A DNA stretch of 64,000 nt. Origin: Sphingomonas sp. 7/4-4 (GTDB taxonomy: Bacteria > Pseudomonadota > Alphaproteobacteria > Sphingomonadales > Sphingomonadaceae). Both the position numbers and the translations under genes were made by a program. Location: contig NZ_CP115960.1 in assembly GCF_027941955.1 (NCBI RefSeq), forward strand, positions 1,674,001 through 1,738,000. The letters run 5' to 3'. Of this stretch, positions 27,714 through 37,215 are shown one piece after another; positions within the stretch are counted from its first letter, which is position 1, and each line of letters opens with the position of its first letter. The notes under the pieces were generated by a model. The model did not search any database. It was not told the origin of the DNA and saw only the letters and a list, made by a program, of their open reading frames with translations.

Positions 27714-28187
27714 TTACTCCAGATGATCGGGAAGATAGCCCGGCGTGACCGGCAGCATCGCAAGGGCGGCGTTGAGCGAGGCTATGGCCAGCAGCCAGCC
27801 GGCGACGACCTTGATGGCCAGGGCCCAATGACGCGCCACGACGAACCTCGCGACGGTCACGACGATCGGCAGCGCGGCAAACACGATCGGGATGCGCCAG
27901 TCCGGTCCGAGCAGGCCCATGACCGCACCCACCGCTACCGCCATCGGCAGCGTCAGGACGCGCGAGATGCGCCCTCCCAGCAATATCACTGCCGCCGAGG
28001 CGATGATCGCTATCCAAGCGACCGCGAACGCGCCTTCGGCCGGAATTTCCGCGTTCCACCGGATCGCCGCCGATATCGCCGCCGCGACCGCGGCGACCGA
28101 CACGGACGGCACCCACGTCTTGCCGAGGCCGATCGTCAGGCCACTGCTGATGCACAGCAGCATCGCCGGCAGCAGGATATCCCTCAT
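27714..28187 (-). CDS. Hypothetical membrane protein in HupE-like operon
   Basis: A 157-aa, strongly hydrophobic protein with about four to five predicted helices (ILLPAMLLCISSGLTIGL, VSVAAVAAAISAAI, AFAVAWIAIIASAAVILLGG, RVLTLPMAVAVGAVMGLLG, WALAIKVVAGWLLAIASLN). I do not recognise a family. Its ATG overlaps the HupE-like stop (ATGA), so it is translated with it and may be a partner subunit. Confidence 0.65.
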   Translation of the reverse strand: MRDILLPAMLLCISSGLTIGLGKTWVPSVSVAAVAAAISAAIRWNAEIPAEGAFAVAWIAIIASAAVILLGGRISRVLTLPMAVAVGAVMGLLGPDWRIPIVFAALPIVVTVARFVVARHWALAIKVVAGWLLAIASLNAALAMLPVTPGYLPDHLE

Positions 28188-28784
28188 CGCGCCGCCAGCC
28201 CGATCAGAAGCGCAGCGCCGACGGCCGCGATCAGCCCGCCCGCGACGCGCAGCGCGACAGCGCCGTGGCGACGGTCCTTCAATCCTCCAAAGCAATTCCG
28301 GCGACGTGCAGCAGGCCGGTCGCCAGGACGAACCCAACGCTGTAGCCGATCGGATCGGCGGCCGAAGGAGCTCCCGGCCATGGGCATAGCCGTGGAAAAT
28401 CGCGAAGGCGCCGACGATTCCCGCCGCGACGATCAGCGGCGCACGGACTGCCAGGGCGATGCAGCCGCCCAGCACCAGCACGGAGAGCGCGATGCCGGAC
28501 TCGACCGGCGCCATCGGCACGCCGACCATGCCGAACACCGCGCCGACGACCATGACCAGCGGAAATATCACGGGGAGCAAATAGACGAGCGGGCGACCGA
28601 GAAACGCGCCCCACAAACCCACCGCGACCATCGCGAGCATATGATCCGTGCCGCTCAGCGGGTGCACGAATCCCGAGACGAACCCTCCGGCAAGCCCGGT
28701 GCCGTCATGCGCCCAGGCTGGCGGCGCGGCCAGCAGCCCGGCGCCTGCCGCAAGCACAGGGAGCAGGTCTCGCAACCGTTTCAT
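28184..28784 (-). CDS. HupE/UreJ-family membrane protein (two frame breaks here)
   Basis: Reconstructed to 200 aa by adding one base near 28368 and one near 28287. It has a signal or first helix ending PPAWAHDG, then SGFVHPLSGTDHMLAMVAVGLWGA with the conserved His and Asp, FHGYAHGRELP, and a last helix AGGLIAAVGAALLIGLAAR. HupE/UreJ proteins are thought to move nickel or cobalt. The ATG overlaps the DUF4331 stop. No hydrogenase or urease gene is present, so the cargo is open. Confidence 0.78.
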
Positions 28785-29999
28785 CGTCCCTGCCCAATGC
28801 CGTCGGGCGCCGCGAGGAACGGGAAGTCCACCGTCGAATGGACCTTCTCGTCGGCATGAACGCCGTCGTCCATGCCGCGGGTCGTGCCGTTGGTGATCAG
28901 CGATCGGTAGATGTTGACCGAATCGTAGTTGATCGATCGCCCGCCGCAGTCCCCGGCGAGAGCGGCTTCGCCGTTCAGCGCCGCCCGTTCGACTGCAAAT
29001 AGCTGCGTGCATCGGCCGGACCGGCTGTTGAGCCATAAGCGGTCATCCGCCAGCAGGCGCGCCATCGGCCAATAACGTCGCGCCGGCGGTGCCTTGGGGT
29101 CGATCAGCAAGCTGTCGCCGCAATGCCCGTCGAACCCGTCATAAAGTGCCACGCCTTTGGCGATATCACCGGCGAACGATGCGGCCTTCGCGGGCGCGGT
29201 GCGATTGTACCGGATCTTGAGCGCGTCGCTCTCGGCATCGGTGCCGAGCGTCGCCAGCAATGCATTTCCCGTGAGCGGCCGTGCCGCGCGGTCGATCTGC
29301 TCCCGAGGGCCCACCGTCGCGCCCCACACCGCCAGCAGCGATCCGCCCTTGTTGATCGACGCGATGTCTATCGAGACCGTGATCGCGCTCGGCGTCCAGC
29401 CGCGCAGCAGATTGCTCGCCGGCCCACCCTCCGTGTGGCGCCACTGGTCCAGGATCGCGACGGACTGCGCGGAGCTGAAGACCGGGCACCCGCTCGCGTC
29501 GTAGCGCGCGCCGCCGGCCAGCGCCTTCTTCGCCAGATCATATGCCGCACGGGTGCCCCGGACATTGTTGAAGAACGGATCGTCGCGCAATCCAGCGAAC
29601 AGCCGGAAGTGGCCGCCATTGCTCTCGATTCCCCTCCCCACTCGCATCGCCGCGCGCACGGTCGATCCCGCCGAGCCGGCAGTCGGCCTCGCTCGCTCTT
29701 GCGAAGCGGCAGGTGAGGTCGATCGTCGAAGTGGTGGTCCCGAACCGGCGGCCGCTATCGATGTGGAAGACATAGGCGATCCGGTCGGAAAAACTGTGTC
29801 CGACGATCGCCATCACGAGGTTCAGCCTGCGCGCGTCCGGAGAGATCCACGCATATATGTCGCCGATGTCCGCGCGCGGATCTGCGATCACGGCGGGCGA
29901 ATCGAGGTGGTCGGAGCCCCTTGCCGGCTGACCGGCCAGTGCCGCCGCCAGCACGACCGCTGCTGCTGCTCTGGCGAGCTTCATCTTGCGCGCGTTCAT
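28781..29999 (-). CDS. DUF4331-family exported protein (frameshifted here)
   Basis: With one base removed near the C run 29632-29635 the product is 405 aa. The signal peptide (AAAVVLAAALAGQPARG) is followed directly by SDHLDSPAVIADPRADIGDIYAW, the hallmark start of DUF4331, and by HFRLFAGLRDDPFFNNVRGT and DIASINKGGSLLAVWGAT. The function of DUF4331 is not known; the proteins are secreted or periplasmic. It overlaps the alpha/beta hydrolase gene upstream and the HupE-like gene downstream by 4 bp each. Confidence 0.82.
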
Positions 30000-30976
30000 G
30001 ACCGCACCTTACGCCACAGCGCGTCCGCCTCTTCGGCGATCACGTCGGGACGTTCCTCCGGCCAGAACAGCTTGCTCCGCTCGAGCCGCCGCACGCCGCG
30101 CGAATTGCCCAAGGCGCGATCGAGATAGTCGATATTCGCCGTGTCGAAGATCGTGTCCGCCATTCCCCAGACAATGCGGGTCGGCACGGGGCAGCGGTTC
30201 AGCTGGGGCGTGATCCCCGCGAGTGCGTTCGTCCCCTGCGCAACGGCATGCGCCTCAACCTGCCGGCGGCGTTCGGGCGTCGCCAGCAACGGACCGAAAT
30301 ACATCTCGATCGCGGAATCGCTCGGGTTCGCCGGGTCGGCGTAGCACATGCCGCCGAACTGATCGGGCGCACGGGCACGGTTGCGATCGGCCAGCCAGGG
30401 CATTAGCCATTCCTCGGCATAGCGCCCCTTCCTCGCCAGATCGATCACCGGCAGCATCGCCGGTGGCGGGCTCTGCCGCTCCGTGTCGCAATTGGTGAGC
30501 AATAGCGAACGCACGCGATCCGGGTGCCGCACGGCGAGCAGTTGCGCGACCGCCCCGCCGCTGTCGTTCGCCACGATATGGACGCGCGCCACCTTCAGCG
30601 TGTCGAGGAGGGCGATGATCATCGCCGCCTGGTTGCCGGCGCCCAGATCCTGCCCCGGCGCCGCTTCCGTGGCGCCCAGCCCCATGAAATCCGGCACGAT
30701 GCAGCGATAGAAGAGTTCGAGCTGTTCGACGGCCCCGCGCCATTGAAAGCCGCTCAGCGGATATCCGTGGAGGAACAGCGCCGCTTCGCCGCTGCCCCGC
30801 ATCGCATAAGCGATCGATCCGAACGGCGTTTCGGCGAATTGGCGGTTCCGCCGCCATTCCGCCATGCGGAACCGGTCGAAGTCCGACCCCGCCGATGTGC
30901 TCGCCACCGCGCCGGTGGCCCATCCGCCGAGCAGGACCGCGCCCGCTCCCAGTTTGACGAAATCTCTCCGCTTCAT
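29996..30976 (-). CDS. Tat-exported alpha/beta hydrolase, haloalkane-dehalogenase-like
   Basis: The N-terminus KRRDFVKLGAGAVLLGGWATGAVA is a twin-arginine signal. The hydrolase fold has the oxyanion motif LHGYPLSGFQW, then IVANDSGGAVAQ where the nucleophile position holds Asp, as in haloalkane dehalogenases and epoxide hydrolases, and not Ser. A cap region and RIVWGMADTIFD (acid region) follow. The start is ATG 30976 with AGGA nearby; an ATG at 30988 lacks a ribosome site. It heads the operon with DUF4331 and HupE-like genes. The substrate is unknown. Confidence 0.82.
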   Translation of the reverse strand: MKRRDFVKLGAGAVLLGGWATGAVASTSAGSDFDRFRMAEWRRNRQFAETPFGSIAYAMRGSGEAALFLHGYPLSGFQWRGAVEQLELFYRCIVPDFMGLGATEAAPGQDLGAGNQAAMIIALLDTLKVARVHIVANDSGGAVAQLLAVRHPDRVRSLLLTNCDTERQSPPPAMLPVIDLARKGRYAEEWLMPWLADRNRARAPDQFGGMCYADPANPSDSAIEMYFGPLLATPERRRQVEAHAVAQGTNALAGITPQLNRCPVPTRIVWGMADTIFDTANIDYLDRALGNSRGVRRLERSKLFWPEERPDVIAEEADALWRKVRS

Positions 30977-31166
30977 GATCCTGACCATTGGCTGCTAAGG
31001 CCCGCTTATTGGACCGGGGCCGCAGCACGGCGCTGTCAGAATCTTTAGTCTTTTCGCACTTCGCTGTGCGCGCTGCCCTGCCCCGCCTGCATCTCGGCCG
31101 GATTGCGGCTTTCGCTGCGGATGCGAATAGGGCAGGAACGCGCCGCACGCATTCGCTGGAGTCCGC

Positions 31167-31745
31167 ATGTTCCGCCCGATGTACGACTGGGTCCTGCGCA
31201 TGGCGCATCACCGTCACGCGCTCCGCAGCCTGGCCGTGGTCTCGTTCGCCGAGAGCAGCTTCTTCCCGATCCCGCCCGACGTGATGGTCGTGCCGATGGT
31301 CCTCGCGCGGCGCGACCAGGCCTATCTGATCGCCACCGTGTGCACCGTCGCCTCGGTGATCGGTGGCATGTTCGGCTATGCCATCGGCTATTATCTGATG
31401 GAGAGCATCGGCCAATGGCTGGTCCAGCTCTATCACATGGAATCGAAGATCGAGGCGCTGCGCCACGGCTATGACCAATATGGCGCCGCGATCATCCTGC
31501 TGAAGGGGCTCACGCCGATCCCGTTCAAGCTGGTCACCATCGCCAGCGGCCTGTTTCACTTCAACTTTCCGCTGTTCGTGCTCCTTGCGACGATTACGCG
31601 CTCCGCGCGCTTCTTCATCATTGCGGCATTGCTCAAGCGGTTCGGCGAGCCTGTGCAAGCGTTCATCGAAAAACGATTGAACCTGTTCGCATGGGGATTT
31701 CTGATCCTGCTTGCCGGCGGTTTTGCCGCAGTAGCGCTGATCTAG
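31167..31745 (+). CDS. YqaA/DedA-like (VTT domain) inner-membrane protein
   Basis: A 192-aa membrane protein with AESSFFPIPPDVMVVPMVLA, a re-entrant helix-type motif, then GGMFGYAIGYYLMESIG, ILLKGLTPIPFKLVTIASG and a C-terminal helix GFLILLAGGFAAVALI. This is the SNARE-associated/VTT family, some members of which flip phospholipids. It is divergent from the hydrolase operon and is followed 16 bp later by a small membrane protein gene. Confidence 0.82.
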   Translation: MFRPMYDWVLRMAHHRHALRSLAVVSFAESSFFPIPPDVMVVPMVLARRDQAYLIATVCTVASVIGGMFGYAIGYYLMESIGQWLVQLYHMESKIEALRHGYDQYGAAIILLKGLTPIPFKLVTIASGLFHFNFPLFVLLATITRSARFFIIAALLKRFGEPVQAFIEKRLNLFAWGFLILLAGGFAAVALI

Positions 31746-31761
31746 GCAGAGGATCCTGTGC

Positions 31762-32030
31762 ATGTACAAGAAATTGGCTGTAATCGCCGCCGCATCGGCG
31801 ATGGTCTTCGCATCGACCGCAGCACAGGCCGGAACGGCTTCGGCGCTGAGCCTGCGTAACGCATCCGCGACCGAAACGCGCGCCAGCACGCCGCTGGCCA
31901 AAGAGAATAAACTGGTGCCGGGGTCGGGCTTTTCGCGGTGCTCGGCATCGTCGGTATCGTCGCGCTGCTGGAAGTGACCGGCGCGATCAACATCTTCGGC
32001 GGCGACGACGATTCGCCCGACAGCCCGTAA
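31762..32030 (+). CDS. Small exported or membrane protein (frameshifted here)
   Basis: With one G added in the run 31920-31923 it is 89 aa: a signal peptide (KKLAVIAAASAMVFASTAAQA), a Ser/Ala-rich linker, one transmembrane helix (GLFAVLGIVGIVALLEVTG) and an acidic tail GGDDDSPDSP. Without the correction the frame ends early in a Cys/Ser-rich run. Such proteins are common in sphingomonads; no function is known. A terminator follows at 32058. Confidence 0.65.
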
Positions 32031-32057
32031 GGCTCCGAAAGGATCGCAAGACCAGAG

Positions 32058-32085
32058 GCGCTCCGGCTTTGTCCGGGGCGCTTTT
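32058..32085 (+). terminator. Rho-independent terminator
   Basis: gcgctccgg and ccggggcgc form a 9-bp stem with one G-T pair and a 6-nt loop, followed by TTTT. It ends the yqaA-like unit before secE. No tRNA-Trp gene was found in the gap 32086-32319, where I see nothing else. Confidence 0.7.
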
Positions 32086-32319
32086 GCCGTTGCCGGTACT
32101 CGGACTTGTCGCCGAGCCTGTGATTTATCGCTCCCCGCTTTCCGGTGGTGAAACAGGGGAGACGGGCCTTCGCGACCACGCTTGCTTTTGCCCCCCGCCT
32201 CGCTAGATACCCGTCCCAATCCGACAGCGTGATGGGAAAACGCCGGTCCTTCCCCGAAGGAGCCGGCAGCGGACCCATGCCTCGCCGAAGGAGCCAATTT
32301 TTTGACGAGGATGCCCCCG

Positions 32320-32517
32320 GTGGCGAAGACCAGTCCCCTCGAATTCATGCGCCAGGTGCGCGCCGAGACCGGCAAGGTCGTATGGCCGTCGCGCAGGGAA
32401 ACCGTGATGACCGGCGTGATGGTGCTGATCATGGCATCGTTGCTCGGTATCTTCTTCCTGGGCGTGGATTCGTTCTTCGACGCGGTCGTCCGCGGCCTCC
32501 TCCGTCTCGCCCAGTAA
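32320..32517 (+). CDS. secE: Preprotein translocase subunit SecE
   Basis: A 65-aa single-helix SecE: EFMRQVRAETGKVVWPSRRET, the conserved cytoplasmic amphipathic region, then the membrane helix GVMVLIMASLLGIFFLGVD. SecE clamps SecY in the inner-membrane translocon. I chose GTG 32320 (VAKTSPLEF) with GAGG 9 nt upstream; upstream TTG and ATG codons in frame would add residues not usual in the family. It lies 14 bp before nusG, as in most bacteria. Confidence 0.93.
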   Translation: MAKTSPLEFMRQVRAETGKVVWPSRRETVMTGVMVLIMASLLGIFFLGVDSFFDAVVRGLLRLAQ

Positions 32518-32531
32518 GGAACACGGCAAAC

Positions 32532-33071
32532 ATGGCGCGCTGGTACATCATCCACGCCTATTCGGGCTTTGAGGGCAAGGTCCGCGATCAGATCATGGCG
32601 GACGCGACCCGTCTCGGCCTCGATCGTCTGGTCGAGGCCGTCGAGGTCCCGACCGAAACCGTCACCGAGGTTCGCCGCGGCAAGAAGATCCAGTCCGAGC
32701 GGAAGTTCTTCCCGGGCTACGTCCTCGCCAAGCTCGAGATGAACGACGACGTCTATCACCTCGTCAAGAACACGCCGAAGGTGACCGGCTTCCTCGGCAG
32801 CTCGGGCAAGCCCCAGCCGATCAGCGAGGCCGAAGCCGCGCGCATCCTCAACACCAAGGAAGAGGCTGCTTCCGCCGCACCCAAGGCCCGCGTCCATGTC
32901 GATTACGACATCGGCGACACGGTCAAGGTCACCAGCGGCAATTTCGCGACCTTCTCGGGCATCGTCGAGGAACTCGACTTCGACAAGAGCCGGGTCAAGG
33001 TCTCGATCTCGATCTTCGGTCGCGCCACGCCGCTGGAGCTGGGCTTCGAGGACGTCGAACGCATCAAGTAA
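32532..33071 (+). CDS. nusG: Transcription termination/antitermination factor NusG
   Basis: A 179-aa NusG with the N-terminal NGN domain (WYIIHAYSGFEGKVRDQI, FFPGYVLAKLEMND, TGFLGSSGKPQPIS) and the C-terminal KOW domain (DYDIGDTVKVTSGNFATFSGIVEELD). It binds RNA polymerase and links it to Rho or ribosomes. The frame is intact. It is followed by a strong terminator, so rplK is transcribed separately or by read-through. Confidence 0.97.
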   Translation: MARWYIIHAYSGFEGKVRDQIMADATRLGLDRLVEAVEVPTETVTEVRRGKKIQSERKFFPGYVLAKLEMNDDVYHLVKNTPKVTGFLGSSGKPQPISEAEAARILNTKEEAASAAPKARVHVDYDIGDTVKVTSGNFATFSGIVEELDFDKSRVKVSISIFGRATPLELGFEDVERIK

Positions 33072-33101
33072 CCGGGCGGATTTTCAGCTTTGCAGGATAC
33101 G

Positions 33102-33131
33102 AAAAGGCCGGGGCGAGAGCTCCGGCCTTTT
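33102..33131 (+). terminator. Rho-independent terminator after nusG
   Basis: AAAAGGCCGGGGC, loop GAGA, GCTCCGGCCTTTT: a 13-bp stem with one G-T pair, symmetrical A and T runs, so it may work in both directions. Confidence 0.85.
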
Positions 33132-33295
33132 CCATTACCCGCCGCGCTCTCTTCTGTTGCGTCCAGCCTGTCTTTGCGCTAGGGGCCCGCCCTTCCAAAG
33201 CTATAGCAATGGAAACCCTGCGGGAGGGCGCCTCGGCGTCCGTCTGAACCGCTAAACTTGATCGGGGTCCGCAAGGCCCCCTGAAAGAGAGTGAC

Positions 33296-33726
33296 ATGGC
33301 AAAGAAGATTACCGGCTATATCAAGCTGCAGGTGCCCGCGGGCGCCGCGAACCCCTCCCCGCCGATCGGCCCTGCTCTGGGTCAGCGCGGCGTGAACATC
33401 ATGGAATTCTGCAAGGCGTTCAACGCCCAGACCGGCGACGCGGAAAAGGGCACCCCCTTCCCACCGTGATCACCGTCTATGCGGACCGTTCGTTCTCGTT
33501 CGAGACCAAGACGCCGCCGGCGACGTACCTGATCAAGAAGGCGATCAACCTCAAGTCGGGCTCGAAGGAGCCGGGCAAGCAGGTTGCCGGCAAGATCAAG
33601 CGCTCGCAGCTGAGCGAGATCGCCCAGGTCAAGATGAAGGACCTGAACGCCAACGACATCGAGGCAGCGACCAAGATCATCGAAGGCTCCGCCCGCGCAA
33701 TGGGCCTCGAAGTGGTGGAGGGCTGA
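33296..33726 (+). CDS. rplK: 50S ribosomal protein L11 (frameshifted here)
   Basis: L11 begins [32 protein letters not shown] and ends with the rRNA-binding domain ([15 protein letters not shown]). The frame breaks in the C run 33453-33457. One extra C restores [21 protein letters not shown] and gives exactly 143 aa, the usual L11 length. As L11 sits at the GTPase-associated centre of the ribosome and its loss is severe, this is almost certainly a sequencing error. Five bases separate it from rplA. Confidence 0.96.
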
Positions 33727-33730
33727 TACG

Positions 33731-34423
33731 ATGACAAAGCTGACCAAGAAGCAGAAGACCTGGACCGTCGACAGCGAGAAGCTGCACGGCGTCGATGAAG
33801 CGATCTCGATCGTGAAGGCCAACGCGACCTCGAAGTTCGACGAGACCGTCGAAGTCGCGCTCAACCTGGGCGTCGATCCGCGTCACGCAGACCAGATGGT
33901 GCGCGGCGTCGTCACTTTGCCCAAGGGCACCGGCAAGACCGTCCGTGTCGGCGTGTTCGCCCGCGGTGCCAAGGCCGACGAAGCCACTGCCGCCGGTGCG
34001 GACGTGGTGGGTGCCGAGGACCTGATGGAAGCCATTCAGGGCGGCAAGATCGATTTCGACCGCTGCATCGCCACCCCCGACATGATGGGTCTGGTGGGTC
34101 GCCTCGGCAAGATCCTCGGCCCCAAGGGCATGATGCCGAACCCGAAGCTCGGCACCGTGACCATGAACGTCGGCGAAGCCGTCAAGGCCGCCAAGGGCGG
34201 TCAGGTCGAGTACCGCGTCGAGAAGGCCGGCATCATCCATTCGGGCATCGGCAAGGCGTCGTTCCCGGCGGAAGACCTGCGCGCGAACTTCGACGCGCTG
34301 GTCGATGCGGTGATCAAGGCCAAGCCGGCCGGCGCCAAGGGCAAGTATCTGCGCAAGGTTGCGCTGAGCTCGTCGATGGGCCCGGGCGTCAAGGTCGACG
34401 CGGCGGAAATCGCCGCGGTCTGA
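33731..34423 (+). CDS. rplA: 50S ribosomal protein L1
   Basis: A 230-aa L1 with [60 protein letters not shown] and [14 protein letters not shown], all standard. It binds 23S rRNA at the L1 stalk and represses its own operon in many bacteria. The usual next genes, rplJ and rplL, are not adjacent here but 5.8 kb away. Confidence 0.97.
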   Translation: MTKLTKKQKTWTVDSEKLHGVDEAISIVKANATSKFDETVEVALNLGVDPRHADQMVRGVVTLPKGTGKTVRVGVFARGAKADEATAAGADVVGAEDLMEAIQGGKIDFDRCIATPDMMGLVGRLGKILGPKGMMPNPKLGTVTMNVGEAVKAAKGGQVEYRVEKAGIIHSGIGKASFPAEDLRANFDALVDAVIKAKPAGAKGKYLRKVALSSSMGPGVKVDAAEIAAV

Positions 34424-34445
34424 TCCTCGCGATTAGCCAATAATG

Positions 34446-34475
34446 AAGGGCCGGAGTTTCCTCCGGCCCTTTCTT
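34446..34475 (+). terminator. Rho-independent terminator after rplA
   Basis: AAGGGCCGGAG, loop TTTC, CTCCGGCCCTT followed by TCTTT: a perfect 11-bp stem. Confidence 0.88.
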
Positions 34476-34522
34476 TGCGGCCCCCGGCGCATAGTCCCGG
34501 CAAGATTGCGGGAGAGAATGCA

Positions 34523-36277
34523 ATGCGGCTTGTGATCGCGCTGACGCTGCTGGCCCTGCCCCATCCCGCATTCTCCCAGGCCGCGCCGCAGGACGACGCG
34601 ATCGTCGTGCAGGGCAGGCTGGAGAAGCTCAGCCGCTGGCGCGAGGCCGAGACCGATCACGTCGTCGTCACCAGCGACGGCAGCGAAGCCGAATTGCGCC
34701 GCATCGCGCACAATCTCGAGCGGCTGCACTTCCTGCTTTCGGTGCTGCTCGGACGAGTCGACCAGCCCGACGATACCCGAAAACTGCGCGTGACCTTGGT
34801 CGGGGATTCACGCGAATTCGACGCGATGGACCTGCGCAACCTGCGCTTCACGCCGGGGCCATGGCGCAGCGGCTTCGAGGTGCAGGGCTATTACGATCCG
34901 CGCGAGGATGGGCCGGTGCTCGCCGCGACCCGCTACGACACCCGCGTCCAGCTCGAGCGCGGCATCAGCCTCGCCGGGCTCCTCCCCGACCTGATCCGCT
35001 CGACCAGCGGCGGCGTGCCCGATCCCACCGCCAACGACGCGGGGCTGAGTTCGCATCTGGCCGGTCCGATCGGTGCCGGCGCGGGCTTCGCGAAGAAGGA
35101 CGATCCGTTCGCGGTCGCAGTCAACGAAGTCTCGGTGCCGGTCGCAGCCGAGGGGCGGATCTATGCCGCCTTCGCGCGCAACTGGCTGCTCACCCATTTC
35201 CCCAATGCCTATCCGCGCTGGTATGTCGACGGCTTCGGCGAATTGTTCTCGACGATCGAGGTCAAGGGCGACGGGCAGATATCCTATGGCCGCGCGCCCG
35301 AAGGCTATGGCCGCGTCCTGAGCAGCGTGCACGGTGCGCCCGTGAAGGACGTGCTGACCGGCAATTACCCGGTGAAGAGCAGCGCCGACAGCCGGTGGAC
35401 GCCGTTTCATGCCTGGGCGTTGGCGCACATGCTCTTCTTCGACGAGGCAAGGCGGCCGCAGCTGCGCGCCTATCTCGCCGCGATTGCCATCGGCGAGACG
35501 CCTGCGCAAGCCGCTGCAGCCCTGGGCGACCTCGACCAACTCCAGCGCGATCTCGCCGCGTGGGACAACAAGAAAATGCCCTATGAGCAGATGACCTACC
35601 CCGCCGAGCGGGTCGCGGAGCCGATGGTCCGGCAGCTGACCCAAGGCGAAGCGGCTTTCGTCAAGGGGCGGCTGGAGCTCGGCTCGCGCATCGCGCCGCC
35701 CGGTGCCGATACCAAGACCATCGCGGCGCGCGACGTTTGGCTGCGAGGCTTGCGCGGGGACGCGGCGCGCTACCCGGCCAATCTCCAGGCGCAGTTGCTG
35801 CTCGCCGAAGCCGAATGCCGCAGCGGCAATGCGCCCGAATGCCTCGCCGCGGCCGATCGCGCGCTCGCCGCAGACTCGAACAGCAGCGACGCGCGCGCGT
35901 GGCGGGGCAGCGCGCTTCTCGGCCAGGCGCTCGCCGCCCCACCTGCCGAGCGCCCGACACGACTGAAGAAGGCACGCGCCGAGATCGCCCGCGCCAACCG
36001 CGCGGATCCCGACAATCCGCTGCCGCTGCTCGCTTATTATCGCAGCTTCGCCGAGGCGGGCGAGGCACCGCCCGACATCGCCATCGAAGGCCTGATGAAA
36101 GTCGTCGACACCGTGCCCGCCGCGCCGGGCCCGCGATTGCTGCTCGGCGAGGCGCTGGTTCGCCGCGGCAAGTCCGCGGCAGCACGGCGCACACTGCTGC
36201 CGGTCGCCAACGGCGCCTATGACACCCCCGAGCGCGAACCGGCGCAGGCACTGCTGGGAGGCGGACGGACCGGCTAA
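34523..36277 (+). CDS. Exported protein with TPR-like C-terminal half, function unknown
   Basis: A 584-aa protein with a signal peptide (MRLVIALTLLALPHPAFSQ). The N-terminal half (DHVVVTSDGSEAELRRIAHNLERLHFLLSVLLG, FPNAYPRWYVDGFGELFSTIEV, FHAWALAHMLFF) resembles peptidase-like periplasmic domains of the DUF1570 kind, but I see no clear HExxH. The C-terminal half is Ala-rich with helical repeats like TPRs (NLQAQLLLAEAECRSGNAPECLAAADRALAAD). GGAGAG lies 6 nt before the ATG. It sits in the rplA-rplJ interval, with no evident link to translation. Confidence 0.75.
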   Translation: MRLVIALTLLALPHPAFSQAAPQDDAIVVQGRLEKLSRWREAETDHVVVTSDGSEAELRRIAHNLERLHFLLSVLLGRVDQPDDTRKLRVTLVGDSREFDAMDLRNLRFTPGPWRSGFEVQGYYDPREDGPVLAATRYDTRVQLERGISLAGLLPDLIRSTSGGVPDPTANDAGLSSHLAGPIGAGAGFAKKDDPFAVAVNEVSVPVAAEGRIYAAFARNWLLTHFPNAYPRWYVDGFGELFSTIEVKGDGQISYGRAPEGYGRVLSSVHGAPVKDVLTGNYPVKSSADSRWTPFHAWALAHMLFFDEARRPQLRAYLAAIAIGETPAQAAAALGDLDQLQRDLAAWDNKKMPYEQMTYPAERVAEPMVRQLTQGEAAFVKGRLELGSRIAPPGADTKTIAARDVWLRGLRGDAARYPANLQAQLLLAEAECRSGNAPECLAAADRALAADSNSSDARAWRGSALLGQALAAPPAERPTRLKKARAEIARANRADPDNPLPLLAYYRSFAEAGEAPPDIAIEGLMKVVDTVPAAPGPRLLLGEALVRRGKSAAARRTLLPVANGAYDTPEREPAQALLGGGRTG

Positions 36278-36439
36278 GGCCGCCGCCGCGCGGCTTCATG
36301 CCCACAGATTTTGATGGAAGAAGAGGCCGTTGGCGCCTCGGACGCGATACAATGGATTGATGGGCGCAGCGCTAACCCTGTACGGTGTCGGCAGCGGCGC
36401 ACCCGCCTGCCGAGGTGCGCGCACAGAACGGAACCAGGC

Positions 36440-37125
36440 GTGACCAGCTCGCAGTTCGACGAACCGGAATCCATGCCCGCCGCAGGCGGCGAGCAGCCGC
36501 GCGCAACGCGCAAGAACCTGATGCTCGCCGCGTCGATCGAATCGGCGGGCAGCAAGGCACCGGTGCGCATCCGCAATCTCTCCGAAACCGGCGCGATGCT
36601 GGACGGTGCGGCGCTGCCCGGGCCCGGCGCTTCCTCCTCCTCATTCGCGCCGATATCCAGGTCTCGGCCAGCGTGGTCTGGTGCGCGGGCGGGCGCTGTG
36701 GGATCCGTTTCGACAATGTCGCCGCGTCGGTCGACGAATGGATCACCGGCAAGCGCGCGGCAGTGTTCGCCGGTCACCAGGGCCAGGCGCGCGTGGACGC
36801 GATCCAGAACGCCGTCCGATCGGGCGCCGCGCTCCCCGCCGATGCCGCCGCCGCCGGAACCGCGATATCCACCGCGGAGCTCGAGCGGCGCATCGCCGAA
36901 GAGATCATCTATGTGCAGCGCCTGATCGACGCGCTCGGCGAAGAATTGATCGAGGATCCGGTGATGCTGCAGCGGCATTCGCGGGTGCTCCAGAATCTCG
37001 ATCGTGCCAGCCAGGTGCTCGAACATCTGGGCAATGTGCTGGGCGAAGACGACCGGCTCGCCGCCGCGCAGGCGGTAGTGATGCAGGATCTGCGCGAACG
37101 CCTGTTGCGCAAGGCGAACTTCTGA
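36440..37125 (+). CDS. PilZ-domain protein (frameshifted here)
   Basis: One base missing near 36626 separates the start of a PilZ-like domain (RKNLMLAASIESAGSKAPVRIRNLSETGAML) from its end (LLIRADIQVSASVVWCAGGRCGIRFD). After repair the product is 228 aa with a C-terminal helical region (STAELERRIAEEIIYVQRL, QVLEHLGNVLGED). PilZ domains often bind cyclic di-GMP, but the canonical RxxxR is only partly recognisable (RATRK) and the D/NxSxxG box reads NLSETG. The start is uncertain: GTG 36440 or ATG 36473. Confidence 0.7.
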
Positions 37126-37215
37126 GGCGCGGCACCGCGCGTTGACGTGCGATGGCGCCGACCTTCGTTGACAATCACCCCGGCCGATTTAGCGTCAAGG
37201 CGGGGAGAGACATTC

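Noticed and set aside
32086..32319. tRNA-Trp gene expected before secE
   Set aside because: No tRNA-like stems or CCA anticodon arm could be found in the gap.
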